Assembly: GCA_013398015.1 (NCBI GenBank)
Contig: VZRR01014170.1
Location: 1-64,000 of the forward strand
Direction of reading: 5' to 3'
Source: Oreocharis arfaki
Taxonomy: Eukaryota > Chordata > Aves > Passeriformes > Paramythiidae
DNA length: 64,000 nt
This document shows, one piece after another, positions 1 through 12,938 of the stretch. Both the position numbers and the translations under genes were made by a program. The notes under the pieces are model-generated. The model searched no databases, was not told the origin of the DNA, and saw only the letters and a list, made by a program, of their open reading frames with translations. Each line of letters starts with the position of its first letter. The stretch's first letter is position 1.

Positions 1-24
1 ATATAAATATATAATATATATATC
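1..24 (+). repeat. (TA)n-rich simple sequence at the window edge
   Basis: Imperfect alternating AT dinucleotides; it may extend beyond the window. Confidence 0.7.
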
Positions 25-3000
25 TGCCCTGCAGTACTGTGTGATAGGAAAGGAGTCCGTGACCAGTGCCTTCACAATGTCTGGGCTACCCACTTAAAAT
101 AAGCCCCTAAGAAAATGCTGATATACAGCTCTTAGGATGGTCTTACTCCTGGGGGACAAAGATACGCTCCATGTTCCCTAAACCAGGAAAGCATACAAGC
201 AAATAGGCAGGGGCACATGTCCAAGTGCATCTGCTAAACCTGAGTATGTGATCTTGGCTCAGAGGAATAACTTGGATGAGAAAAAGGGTTTAATTCTCCC
301 TATTCCCTTGAAAGAATGGAAGAAACAAAAACATTGTAGTGCAGTTAATGCAGTCACAGCTGAAAGACTGAGACTGTGGCCGACTGTACAGCACCACATC
401 AGCCAACACACAGCCTTCCAAAAGCATGCACAGAAGTCCTTCCCCCTCCCTCCTCCCTTCCCAAACCTAGAACTTCCTCCCCATTAAATCCTTTTGATCT
501 ACACAGACCAAGGGATCAAGGAGCAGGTGGATCGACACAGCTTTGTCCCGTACCCCAGCTCCCTCAAGGAATGAGGGAAGCCTGGTCAGGCAGAAGAGAA
601 TTGGAGGTCTGTAAGTGTTGTGAGATTCAGGTTTTCACCTGAGAGCTTTTGTACAAGAAAAACATCCTTTCCACTTAAAAAATATGATTGCTTATATGTC
701 CATATAATCGATTGTGAAGGACATCTGAATATCTTTGTGCATTGTTAAGCAGTTCTAAAGATTGTGCTGAAGTCTGGTGTGTGTACCATGATGAAAAGAG
801 ACACCCTCAATTAGCACTGAAATTCAGCCAGGATTGTTCATCTTATCAAAGATTAAAACTGAAGCAAAATTTGGCACTGTCACTGTGCTAGCCTAAAATC
901 CTGTCAACATATATTTTTTTTATGCCAATCCTTCTCCTACCTCGCCAAACCCATCCTCTTTGCTGCAGTTTTTGCAGCTGCATATCCAGGTCTTCAGCAG
1001 CAAATTACACAGTGCCTAGGTAGAAACAAGTACTCTCTGCTCTCTTATTTTGGGCAGGACTTTTAACCTCTTAAGAGAAGAAAGAAACAGACTTTCCTAC
1101 TGCTGTTTGAACAATTACATGCATTAGCATATGAGCTAGTCTGGACTTGTCTTCTCTTTCAGAAATGCATCTAGATTGAATTTTTTTCCTCTTTCAGTTT
1201 CTCACAAAAACTTCACAACCCCCTATGACACCACACATGCACAAGGTGTGCCCACCTGGTAGCTGTCCTCTGCCCTGGTCACCTTCTGAGGGGCTGGGGG
1301 GCAGCTGCTGCAGGCAGCCCTGCCATGCCGAGGGACACACGGACCTCAGTCTGTCCCCACGTAACGCAGTGGCAGTTCTCAGCTCTATGGATCGATCCTC
1401 TGCCAGCACAGAAAGCAGCTACCAAATTAAGTGTTATTACTCACGGGCAAAACTGCTCCTCTTCCACTTCATCCATGACTTCGCTGATGTCCCAGGGAAT
1501 GCACAGGGTTTGCTTTTTCCCACTGCCAAAGTCCCGCTCCATGATGGAGACAGGAATATATCACCGACCCTGCCCTTGGTGGGAGCAAGGAGCGCATGAA
1601 GCCGCTCTGCACCTGCTGCCCCTCAGCTGGAAAAGGCTGGTGCAAGCTGGGCTTACTCCTTACTCTGTCAGAGCAACTCGGGGGAAGGAAAATCACACAG
1701 AGGAGAGAAGGGGGGAGAGTGGTGGTGAGTGCATAGAGTCCAATCACTTTACATCATTTTGCAAGTTGGAAACAAGATACGGCTAAGAGGTCATGTGCCC
1801 TGAGTGATTTACAAACACAATGTCTGCACAAGAAGCCACATGAGGTTTTCTTTCCAACAGAAGCAGTGGCTTTTATTGGTAATTTGTCCAACATCCAGGC
1901 TTAGAGATTGCCCATCACATATAAGGGAAAGTGTTAAAGCACTTAAAAATATATTAAATCAGTTTTGAAACCCACACAGTTGGGGGATGGTGCTTCCTCC
2001 AACCAGTGAGCAGAAGTGTAGGATTTAGCACTTTCAGTAGCAGACTGAAAGCCTCTCCAAGGCAGCAAGAAGAGCCTTGGATCCTAACAGTCATATTTGA
2101 TAAGGAAAAATAGCCTCTTTTTCTGAGCCAGGCCAATTTACTACAGGGATAAGGAAGATGACACTGCGAACATGACTCTCTGTGTATCTACATTCCCCTC
2201 TCAAGTGAAAAATGAGGAGCACAGGAGCAGTCCTCCACTCAGTATTGAATCAAGCCAGGATGCTGGCAGGAGAGCCTTACACAACACAGTGAATAAAGCA
2301 CACACCTTTCCTCGTGTACCTTTGTCTGGAATGGGCTAACCATAAAACGCTTGTAAAAACCAGAAGAGGGTCTTTCCTTACAGAAGAATATTGTGAGCTC
2401 ACATTTCCAGTGTTTAAAGTCCACCTAAAGGGAACTTAAACTGCAGCATGATCAGAGAGGAAGTGAAAGCTGTCAGGTATGTAGCTAGCAAGGAAAGAAA
2501 GAGAGATGCTGAGCACAGGGCAGCAGGCTGAATATCTCTAGAAGCCTTACCTCCAATTATGGAATACAGAGGATTTAAAGGGATACTGTAAATTCAAATG
2601 CAGTGTTTTAAATAATTTGTAGTTAGAACTTTATTCCCTTGAACAGTCTATCCCTACACTGGATTAGCTTCTCTCATCTGCTTAATATGTTTCACACCTC
2701 TCTCGTAAGCACAAAACCGCATTTAAAAAGGCTAGAGATTTTCTTTGAAAAAACAAGTTCAAATTTGGTAAAAAATGCAGAAAACATTTGGCACAAGAAA
2801 AAGACTTTTTGTCAGAGGAAGGTCTTTTAAAAATCTGCAATGGCCTCAGTACCTCCTGGGGCTGAAGACCACTCCATGGCTCTTAGCTGTGCTCTAGTCC
2901 AAAAGGGGAAAATGTGCAGAATCTTTGTGCACAAGCCCCACCACACAGGCAAAAAAAGTGCTAGACAAGTCCTTGATGCTGCAACAAGATCTTGTGCTTG

Positions 3001-6000
3001 GACTATCACAAGTAATTCATGTACACTGTGCTCTGTGAGGGAGGGCTACACTGCACACTTGATAGAAAATGCAGAGAAAAATGCGACTAGAAAGAAGGCA
3101 GAGATCCCAGGAGAGGAAGAGCATCCACAGCTCTTGACCACAGCCTTGGGAGAACCAAAGTACGAGAAAAGGGATCCATCAGTGCCCTGCTTGCTGCTTC
3201 TGCAAGGTGACCATATCTTTCACATCCATTGTAAGCAAGCTGAGCTGGAAATCACTGTCAGCCTTCTCAGGGTAAACCAGCTCGCTGAGTCCTCACACAA
3301 TCTTCTTCTCACAGCCTTCACAAGTAGAGGCCCGGGAGCAAGAGCTTCCCACTGCATTTAAACGGTGGCAGAAATTATGGTGCCAGTCCAGCTGGGCATT
3401 GCCCACTTCTGCCTCTCTGCCTCCTCCTGACTGTCTCTTGGTGTATATAAAAAGTGCAAGCCTGGAAATAGAACTCTCTATTTTAGTTTTTACCACCATT
3501 TGGCACTGTGAGTCTATGACACACAGCCAAGGCTCCTAGGTAAAACCACAGTACAAACAGCAATTGGAAGGATGAAGAAGAGTCTGGACTGGATACTGCT
3601 GCCCTGCACCAAAGGTGTTGCAGAGGCTCAGGGATGATGGGAGTGCTGTATGACACAGCAACCCCTGGACTGCTCCCAGATACCTTGGAAGCAGTTCTTA
3701 TTCTGAGCCACAAAATATAGATATGAACTAATGGTATAAAGCTACTTCTTCCCTCTGTCTAGGCCTCCTTTCCTAAGTTACCTTAGGGAGGTACCTAAGA
3801 TATTTCTGACAATGCAGACCTCAGACAGCATCATTTTAATGTGACAGCATTTCTATTTCCCTCTCTAGCTGGACTGTGCTTGGTGTTCTCTCTTCCTACC
3901 GCATCTAAAATAAGGACACTGCAGCCGTTTTGACAATTCCCATATTGAAATTCCAAATGGTTGTGAGTGCAATGCAGAAAACACTTTAAGGCACTGTGGC
4001 TCTTCAATTATTTACGACAATATTATATATCCAGATTTGTCTTAACATAAATAGAATCAAATGGGAGCAGAAAGAGAATAAAACATTTGAGCCTATTTTT
4101 GAGACACCTAACATGCCATGGAGCTCCACACCCACCCTCTGAGATCTGTTTGCTCCACTCGCTGCTGCAGCAGAGGGTGAATTGGTAATCCTGCCAGGGA
4201 GGAGAGAAAACCTTCCCTGGAGCAGATAGTATAGTCTGCAAGATACTTTGCAATTATTAGTGAAAATATCCAACTCTGTTTCTCTTAAGGAAGGCTCTAA
4301 ATGCATTTTACTTCATGTTTTATTTTAGTCTGAGAATCCCGGCATGGCTGGCACTGATGCAAATGTCTCATGCCCCACTAGGGCACAGATGAATTGTAGG
4401 TGATCAGTGACTAGGTGACTAGATGGCTTCTCTGAGCCCTGAGTGTGCAGGACCCCCACTCCCAGTTAAGATACTCTACCAGACTTGTTACTGCTGCTTC
4501 ATTTTTCATGTACCCAAATCAGCAGTCAGTGGAGATTTAGGAGCATTTCACCACATAAAATGCGATTTATGCATTTGTGTTTGGAGTCTTTGTCAAATGA
4601 CTGGTGAATCTCAGGGTCAAGACAATGTATCTTCTCTTGCCTGCATGTATTACAATGTTAGGAAATGCAAGACACTCCCATCTGCCTGAGAACTACTGGG
4701 AGCCACCACTCAGCCCCCAGGGGCTCTTTGGATTTAAGCAACTTACTGCAGGTAAGACTGCAGCAGTGGGGAAGAAAACACCAAAATGGTTTCTCTCCTC
4801 TGAGACTTATTTCCTAAAAGTGAATGTCGGTCCAGAAGTATTATGATGCCTTTATTCCAGAAAGCCAATTTACGCTGACATTTAGAGGAAATACGTTACC
4901 CATACAGGCCCCCTTCTGGGATGCTTTGGCCCACTTCAGGCCCAGCCACAGTCCCCCACTAACTCTAACAACATCAGACCTGGCTGTTCCCCTCACTATC
5001 ACTGCCCAGAAAAGCACGTGATCTCTTTCAGACACTTCAGAAGAAGATATTCGGAAGGGAAAGTAAGAAAATTTACCTTATTTTATCTTAGACATGAGAA
5101 AATATCCCCTTGCTTAGGTATATGACTGTGTTGGAGTAATTTTCATAACTTGGTCATAACAACCAAGGAAAGTTAAACACAGCTCAGGGAGATGCCTTCA
5201 TATTCCTAATTTGACTTCCAAGAGCGATTCCATGGAAACATAGGGGACTGCTCATATAAACTGAGTTACAGGGTATGCAAGCTCTCATGGCGATGGATTG
5301 CTCTATATCCCAGTGACTTTTACAGACCTGAATCTTTGCTGATCAGTGCTATTTCTTTGGAAATCCCTTCTGTGGCTGGGTTTGCAAGCAGGAGCATGGT
5401 GTAAAATGCAGTCACACAGGCAGGCTCTGTGTGTTAATGATTCCCATGCTGCACAGCCATTCAGCAGAGATTTTGTGCACAACCTCATCACCTTAAACTC
5501 AGTTCTTAGTTAAAAAAAAAAAAAATAGGTGAACAAAGGAAGGAAAATGGAAAAGCCAAACAGGCCAGCTTGCCTGCTGAATGCATTTACAAAAATAGAT
5601 CAGAAAATTCAAATTAATTTTTTCTTTTCCCTTTTAATAAGAAAAACATCCAATCCAAAGGTACTTTAAATAGCTTCACCAACCCTGAGCATTCTCTGAT
5701 ACATTCTCCCCTTCCTAGAACCCGCAAAAATAAAATTCCCTGGAGAACACCTAATAGCAGAGTCTCTGTTCCTCAACCACACTCCTACTGGAGAGCACCT
5801 CTGATTGCAAACCCACCTATGCAGTCCAGGTAGGAGAATTACTGAAGAAAAATATATTCCCATCCTTCATGTAGCCCAGTCCTACCTTCCTAAACCCCAT
5901 CAGGGAGCTGACAGGGTTTAGCATTGCTTGGAGCCGCCTGGCATTGGCTCTGCCATACATGGAGGAAACTTCTGGCAGCTTCTCACCACAGCCAATCCTG

Positions 6001-7644
6001 TAGCCTCTCCACTATCAAAATCTGGCCGTGCAAACCCAATACACTCATCTATGTTTCCATTATCTTTTGGGGAGAAAATAAGTTTGTGAATGAAAAAGGC
6101 AAACAAAAGTTCTTGTGTATCAAGTATTTCAGAATAACTTTGTTAATTTTCACTGTGTAAAAAGGTAGATCAAAAACAAGGGAGATTTTTTCTTTCAAAA
6201 CCTTATCTCTTCTCACAGATAATGAAAAAAAGGAAATCTCTTTATAATTAGTCAAATTGGTTTTGCACTTTTCTTTTCTAGAGCATAAATCAAATAAGAA
6301 ATATTTCTAAAGAAATTACCTTTATCTACTGCAAGGCTTTTCAGAGGCAGTTCAGTATCTAGAAGGTCATGGCAAACTTAATGATCTTTTCATTCACAGG
6401 TAGCCTTCAACAATACATTTAAATTGACATTAGGAACTTTAAGAACCTGTACTGGGTCTGACTTTTTGAGGTAGGCAAGACACAATAACTTTTTTGTTCT
6501 CATTACATTAAATGGAAAAGTGTTTTGGAGATGGCACACACTAGTGCTCAGCATCAGTCTCTGGTGTTCACTCAGGCACCAGCAAAGGTGCAGCCTATAA
6601 TCTGGAAGACAAATGCAGGCCCTGTCAGGGGATGAAAGTGACTGGGTGTTGTGTCTGCAGGGATTCTTGGACACACAGTGCCTCCTGTAGGTACTGACTG
6701 GTTCCACTGGATGTCACCTTCTGATGAGGACCTTCGTGACTACGGGCAAGTGTTTTTACCCAGGAAGTGTCACCTGTGCAATAGCAAATCCTAAATTCGA
6801 TTCAGAGGACTCCCTTGGAGCTTCTATAGCTTTACAGTCCTAAACATTTTAACCCAATCAGGGTCAGAGAGCAGAAAATTGGTCACTGTTTACTCAATTT
6901 TCTTTCTTTTAGAGTTTGAAGCACAATGCTGGAATTGAGACTGCCCTAAGCTGGGCACTGTACAACAGTGAGAGTTAGTCAATAACCACAAAAGACTGCA
7001 ATCTAGATAGATGAGAGGTGGAAATAGAAACAAGACTGCAAGAGACACAAATTGCCTGAACCCACACAATAGCGAAGAGCAAGTCAATATCCTATAGACA
7101 GAATTGAATTTTACCTTTTAATCAGAAACATACCTCAATTTTTTATCATTTACTTCCAACATCAAATAATAGCTCCATAAAAGCAAAGCAGTTCTCTTAC
7201 TTGAGAGAACTCATTATCTCTGGTACAAGAAACCTAATAGAGACAAGCCAGAAACCAAGGACTAAATCATCGGTATTGTTATTTTTATTATTATCATAGT
7301 TGCACTCGAGCTTCCCACAAATTTTACATGCAGCTGAAGTGAAGCTGAGCTTTTGTTTCTTTCATTGAACTCTATGGGCAAAATTATATCAAGTCTCATT
7401 ACTGCTTTTTAATCCTTCCCATATTTTGAGTCTTGTTAGCTGGGGAAGAAAAAACCAGAAAATGCAGATGACTTTTATCATTAAAACTCAACAACTGTCA
7501 TTAAAAGAGCAACAGCACATCAGGCATTGCTTGTCTGTGTCACATGTGACAGCCTTGGCACTGCCTGCACGTGTGTGCTGGTGCACCAGACCTGACAGTT
7601 AAATGGTGACCTGTGGACATTGGCAGCCCCAGGGACAGACAGCA
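25..7644. other. Intergenic, largely featureless
   Basis: Apart from the candidate exon at 1445-1542 I see no gene. The longest open frame, 2840-3361 on the plus strand (173 codons), has no recognisable domain or flanking signals and is treated as chance. A few GC-richer patches (1220-1640, 3100-3420) stand out. Confidence 0.6.
1445..1542 (-). CDS. Candidate first coding exon of an unrecognised gene reading left
   Basis: ATG at 1542-1540 in a strong context (A at -3, G at +4), with an in-frame TGA upstream. It opens 32 codons plus two bases, ending at a perfect GTGAGT donor (1444-1439). The peptide starts MERDFGSGKKQTLCIPWDIS and continues with the acidic VMDEVEEEQFC. The block is clearly more GC-rich than its flanks. 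Later exons would lie at lower coordinates, possibly outside the window; none was identified. I do not recognise the protein. A chance open block in a GC-rich patch is the alternative. Confidence 0.35.
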
Positions 7645-7650
7645 CCATCC

Positions 7651-7983
7651 TGTGGATGGTGAAAAGCTGCTGGCAGAGAAAAATTCAGCATTTTGCAAGT
7701 ATTCTGTGAAAGTCCTTGGTTTCCACATAAACAAGCAAGAAGGTCTTCTAAACAACTTGCAGCTGTGTCTTATTAGGAGTCTGACAGGTGGTGTGGGGTC
7801 TGGCCAATCACTCCGAGACGTGGTTGAACCAGGGACCAATGATCCTTGCCATAGACCAATGCAAGGATTATATAAGGCCTGCCTGTAATTAAATAAAGGT
7901 GGCGGTGGTGTAGTTATTTCCCTTGACCTGAGCTCTGACTCGGATCTCCATTTTTCCTTGCTGCCCATGCTGCAACTGCAACA
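7651..7983 (+). mobile_element. Solo LTR, class II / alpharetrovirus-like endogenous retrovirus
   Basis: 333 bp from TGTGGATGG to TGCAACA, flanked by a 6-bp direct repeat CCATCC (7645-7650 and 7984-7989). Two CCAAT boxes lie near 7835-7860, followed by TATATAAGG (about 7869) and, only about 20 bp on, AATAAAGG (about 7891). This crowded TATA-poly(A) layout and 6-bp duplication are typical of alpharetrovirus/ERVK-type LTRs. The sense strand is plus. Family assignment is by architecture only. Open frames here (7613-7888, 7540-7968) are LTR noise. Confidence 0.75.
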
Positions 7984-7989
7984 CCATCC

Positions 7990-10900
7990 TGTACTTCTGG
8001 GCCACTGAGGCTCTCTCGAGTGCTGCGTGGGCTGTCTCTCACAGGTTACAGGCTGAGAGAAAGAGCAGCACCAAAAATGTTGCTTTGCCCTTCCCTCAAA
8101 GCAGATTTAGCCTCCATGTGGTCACTGTCTGAAGCTGTAATGTGGTTGTGCTGGGGGAGAAGTGGATCTGTTCAGAGAAATCCTATCTTGTCCACGAACA
8201 AAAGAGAGGAAAACCACACAGACACTGTGATGTGACCCTGACTCCCCTGTAAAGCTGATGGAAAGAGAATAAATGGAAATGCAGCAAGACAGTGCGTGTG
8301 CCCTGCCACCAGCCCAGTGCCTGGTCTGGGAGAGCTCCACTCTGTCCATGGGGTGTGGCGGGACTCAGGATGAGAGCGACCCTCAACCCAGGCCTCTCAG
8401 AAGTCCCCAAACCATTTTAGCTCTGAAGAATTGCTAGAAAACCTGATACTGCATATTTTGTAAAGCCATGGTCTCTTGCAACATCATTGGCTCATTAGAT
8501 TGGCTTCTTTCATACCCGTGAAATATAGAGAGAGCCCTTTGAACTTCCTGGATGGTGATGAGACACTAACCAGCGATACCCTTCAATACACTGAATTTTA
8601 TGTACCTTTTTGTGCCTCATAAATGTGACACTTTCCTTGTGACTAGGTGGTTGTTTCAGTGTTTACCAGGTACTTACTTCTGCCACAACATTCTACTTCG
8701 CTCCTGAGACTATAATTCTGTCACATATACAAAGCTGAGTTAAAGTGAGAGAACAGGAGATGAACACCCAAACAATAACGCTATTGTTTTCATAAAATTA
8801 TCCATAGGGAGGACAGGTTTGGCTACTTTTGTTCTTTTACTCTTTTGCTCTTTTCAGTGCATGGGTGAGTCAAGCTGCAGGAATGGGGACAGAATTTGGC
8901 ATGTGGAAAACAGTTCTCTTATCTAAGCCTTCCCCTCTTCCAAGTAAAAAAGAAGTGTCTGGAGTTGGAGCTCTAAACAAAGTTTTAGAAAAATGTTTTT
9001 TTCAGGCATCACAGGTTCTTTCAAGCACTTCATCAGTTCATGATGAAATCAGCTCAAAGATGAGATGAACGAATCAAGTCAGCCCGATCAACAGAAAATG
9101 AGAAGATATAAAAAAGAAAGTAATAAACACATTTCAGCTTCTAATTAGTCTATCAAAAGCTCTGCTTTCTCTATAGTCTAAAATAAGAGAAAGATTAATA
9201 AGATTTTTTCAAAGACTAGTAGTATGATCATTAGACTTCTCCTTCTATTCACATTGATTTTTAACCTTTTCTTCTAAGAACATTTTTTTAAAAAACCTTT
9301 GTGTAAGGAACATTATTAAGCATTTTTTTCTCTTTTTGTAACATCTACATGTGTGAACGGCAGACAAATTATTACTAAAGCTTTGAAAGAGCCTCAAAAC
9401 ACATTGCCTCTGACACTGCTAACAATCAATAGATGAAGGCTACAGAGTTTTAACCCACAATCTCCCAAACTGTTTCTCTCATCCTCTATGCACCTGTCTT
9501 TCCTGGAGCACAGCAAGGAATATTGAAAGTGTATAAAACATATTTTACTCTGAATGTACAAACAATTTAATTTAGAAAGTAGACTCGCCCAGACATGGTA
9601 CTTCTTCCATCCCAACACTCAACACCTCAGGGCAGAAGAAGGAGACCTCTGGTACAGACTATTCACACTTCTGCTCCCTCTGCACATGTGATGTTTTGTT
9701 TCTGCGAGCAGGCAAGATTGCAGCTCCAGCCTGGATAGGATTGCTAAATGTTTTGACAGTTTGAGAAAAACCCAATAACGCAGCTTGTTCTCATATTGTA
9801 AGTGTAACGGTTTGCATAAAAATTCCCAGAGACGCTGCTGGGAACACTGTTTAATGGGACTGTAAGATCTCATTGCATCGTCAAAAGAGCACAATCAATA
9901 AGGCCTACCTACAGTTGCTTAAAAATGGGAGCCATTTAGAAACAATAACAGCTGACAAAACCAATTTAAGCTATTACAGTGCTAAAGGCCTTGGTACTGC
10001 TTTACATCCTGCATCATAAACGTGCAGGCATTGGGTGGACTTGCTATTTTTTGACTCAGCTCTGTGAAACCCAGTGAAAATGGGAACCACACATAGTGCA
10101 GAGGGCTCCAAGCATTGTGCAGGAAATATAAGGATTTAAAACCATGTAACTCTGTTTTCCAAACCTAACAACAGTTGCTGTTAGCTGCATGAAGAGTACA
10201 AATCTGAAATCTGCTGCCAAATCAAACTTGAGCCTTAATGTGAAAGCACAGATTTTATAAAAGGGGTAGATATTATTGAGAAGACAGCTAATCAATCAAT
10301 TACTGACACTCAGCTTCTCACCAAATCTGGTGCTATTTGTAACGTGTATTGAGATCCTTGACTGGAATGAGATGCAGTAGAAAGGCAAAGAAGGATTGTG
10401 GGCACCCACAGCGCAGTGTTGAAGTGCCAAGGAAATGTCAATAGCAGTCAAACAGTAATTTTCCTGATTACAACATGTAATCGAAGCTCACCTTTCCTTG
10501 GGGCTGATGCAGAGTTTTAGGTCAACAGCTTCAGACAACTGAATTACAAGCCATGGCTAGGTGAAAAAACAAGTATTGAATTCTAAATGTATACCTCGGT
10601 AACATTATCTTCAGTGGAACATAAGCACATCCTTAGTTTTATAAATGTGTCTAAGTGCCATCCTGATGGGAATATGTTGTTAATGAGGCTTATTACAGTA
10701 ATTTGTATTGGAGTCATTTACAGGCCTGAGTCCCAGTGTGTTTGGCATAGCACAAGAATTGGAGTAGCAGTTTCTCTGCTCCCTGAATTACACAGTCAAA
10801 GTATGGGAGAGAGAAACAAGTGATTGGCATAAAGAGGTGGGAAGTGGAGAACAAGCAGCAGGTATGTACACAGTGATGGGACATTAGAAAACAATGAGGT

Positions 10901-12933
10901 AAACAGGGGTCAGTGCACATGGAGAACTGTTTTACTCCCTTTCATCTAACTTCAGATTTTACAATGTAAATTTGTGAATCTGAGTTGGTTGCCCAATACC
11001 ATCTGCACCCTGTGAATTTATCTGGATCACCAATTTATGCTGAAGTTAAATCATACTTTTACACGCATCTTCATCTCCTGGTGCTGCAGTGGTGCCCCAA
11101 ATTACTAACTCAGATGCAAGCATTTTGTACAGAGTCACTGCCCATAAAAGGTAATAACAGAGAAAGGATTACTTTTCATGCTAACAATAATAATAATGTC
11201 TCCCACAGTAACTTTAGCTGAAGGATGGACATTCACAGTGTGTGAAGTTTCCGTATTTATCCAACCGAATTGCAAGTCAGGCAGGAGCTCCTGAGAAACG
11301 CTGGAGCTTGGTCAGGGAAGCCTTGTCCCCACACAACCCCTGACACTGGTCCAGGCAGCCTCGTGCTTGATGTTCAGAGGGAGCCCTTTGCCCAAGTCCT
11401 GTGCCGTATGTGCAACAGCCTTGCAGCAGTAACACGTGGGTGAAGCCTGGTCAGGCAGAAGGTCCCTCCGTACAGATTTTGCCCTTTCCTGCAGCGGGTT
11501 GCTGTGTAAAACTGGTGGGGAGCTGCCGTCCACATCCCACTGTGAAAGCCTGCGGGCCTTGCAGCTGTACAGTGCTTCCTGCCTCACTGACACTCACCCC
11601 TGAGCTCGTGCGACCTCACTACAGGCTAGGGTTGGCTTTACGGCAGTCATCCTGTTATTCTAGGTGACTGATTTGGCCTGGAGTATGTGGCACTACTGAA
11701 CATGTGCTCAGCACCTGACTCTTCATGTCTGTAGTGCCACTGAAGTTAGTGCATAAGTGTGCCTCTGTCACGACCAAAAGTGACATTTTATTTTATATTT
11801 AACCAGCCATGTGGCATACCTATGTCCTAAGCCTCTCTTCCCTCTCAAAAGGGTAAACCTTCTTACTTCTTGACACACTCTTTGCCGGGTGAAGGTCCCA
11901 GCTTGATTATCAGTATTCAAAAAAACACCCAGTACTAAGATCTCCAGAAGCAGAAAGGTGTCTGAGGTTTAACTGACCCTTGAGCAAAGCTTCCAGGCAA
12001 CAGCAGTCTTAGGGTGGATACAAGAAATGCAGAGCCAGGAGCACACCTCCTTTCGCTTGTTCTCCAGGCCGTACTCCACCAAGCAGGTGTTCTGGACCAC
12101 AGCCTGTTCTGCTAGGTACTGAAAAAAAGAAAATCATAAAGATAGCCCTTAGATTTGAAAACTTACATGATAAAACAAAACAAATGGACATGTAGACCAG
12201 ATGTCACCACAGTGACAATCTGAGTGTCATCATGCTTGTTTTGTAATTTCCTTTGTACCCTTGTCTAGCAACGTCTATAAAGATATTTAAGAAGGCATTA
12301 GCTTTGCTATGAAGAATTTCTCCATAAAGCACATCGCAAATTATATCACAAACCTTTTAAAAAAATTACAATATTCAGTATACTATACTATAAATACTTC
12401 TAAAACTTCAACAATTTCTAAATAATTGCCAACTGCAACTGTGTAAATGAAATGCTACAAAAAACAGCTATATTCTGTTGTTCTCTAGATGTATTCGCTG
12501 TTTTGGATAATCATTTATAGTGCTGCAAAAGAGGTTTTGTATTAATTAGCTGGCTCTTGTTTGTTGAAAGCAGCTGATTTACTAAATATCTTGCTTATTA
12601 GTGTGGAGGCATAGAACAGAAGGCAACACTTCATAATTGCATTTTAATAAACAACCTTGAATACTTGATTTTTAATAAGTCGCTGGGATACCAGTTTTTC
12701 TCTGTGAAACGATTCAGCTGATGGAATCTGATGTTTCCTTTAAGTTGAGGGTATCTTTTCCTGCCATGTTCTGTCCCACAGTTCTGCCAACTATTCAGGC
12801 CAAGAATCACGACTGTGATAGCTCAATAGATTAGCTGAGATCCCAGTGGATAGCAGCACCCATTACTGACTCATTTTGCAACCTTGAGCTAATAACCTCA
12901 TGTCATCTGTTCTTGTAAAAAGTGTGTGAAATT
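7990..12933. other. Intergenic, no gene seen
   Basis: Mostly AT-rich, with one GC-rich patch at about 11280-11650. No domain-bearing frame, RNA gene or further mobile element recognised. Confidence 0.6.
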
Positions 12934-12938
12934 GATTC
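12934..12938 (+). repeat. Target-site duplication of the ERVL solo LTR, left copy
   Basis: GATTC directly abuts the TG end of the LTR and is repeated exactly at 13506-13510 after the CA end. Confidence 0.9.

Noticed and set aside
2840..3361. 173-codon plus-strand frame
   Set aside because: No recognisable domain, no promoter or splice context, neutral codon use; a frame of this size is expected by chance in 64 kb searched in six frames.
7540..7968. 142-codon minus and 91-codon plus frames
   Set aside because: Mostly within the solo LTR at 7651-7983; antisense and sense LTR noise.
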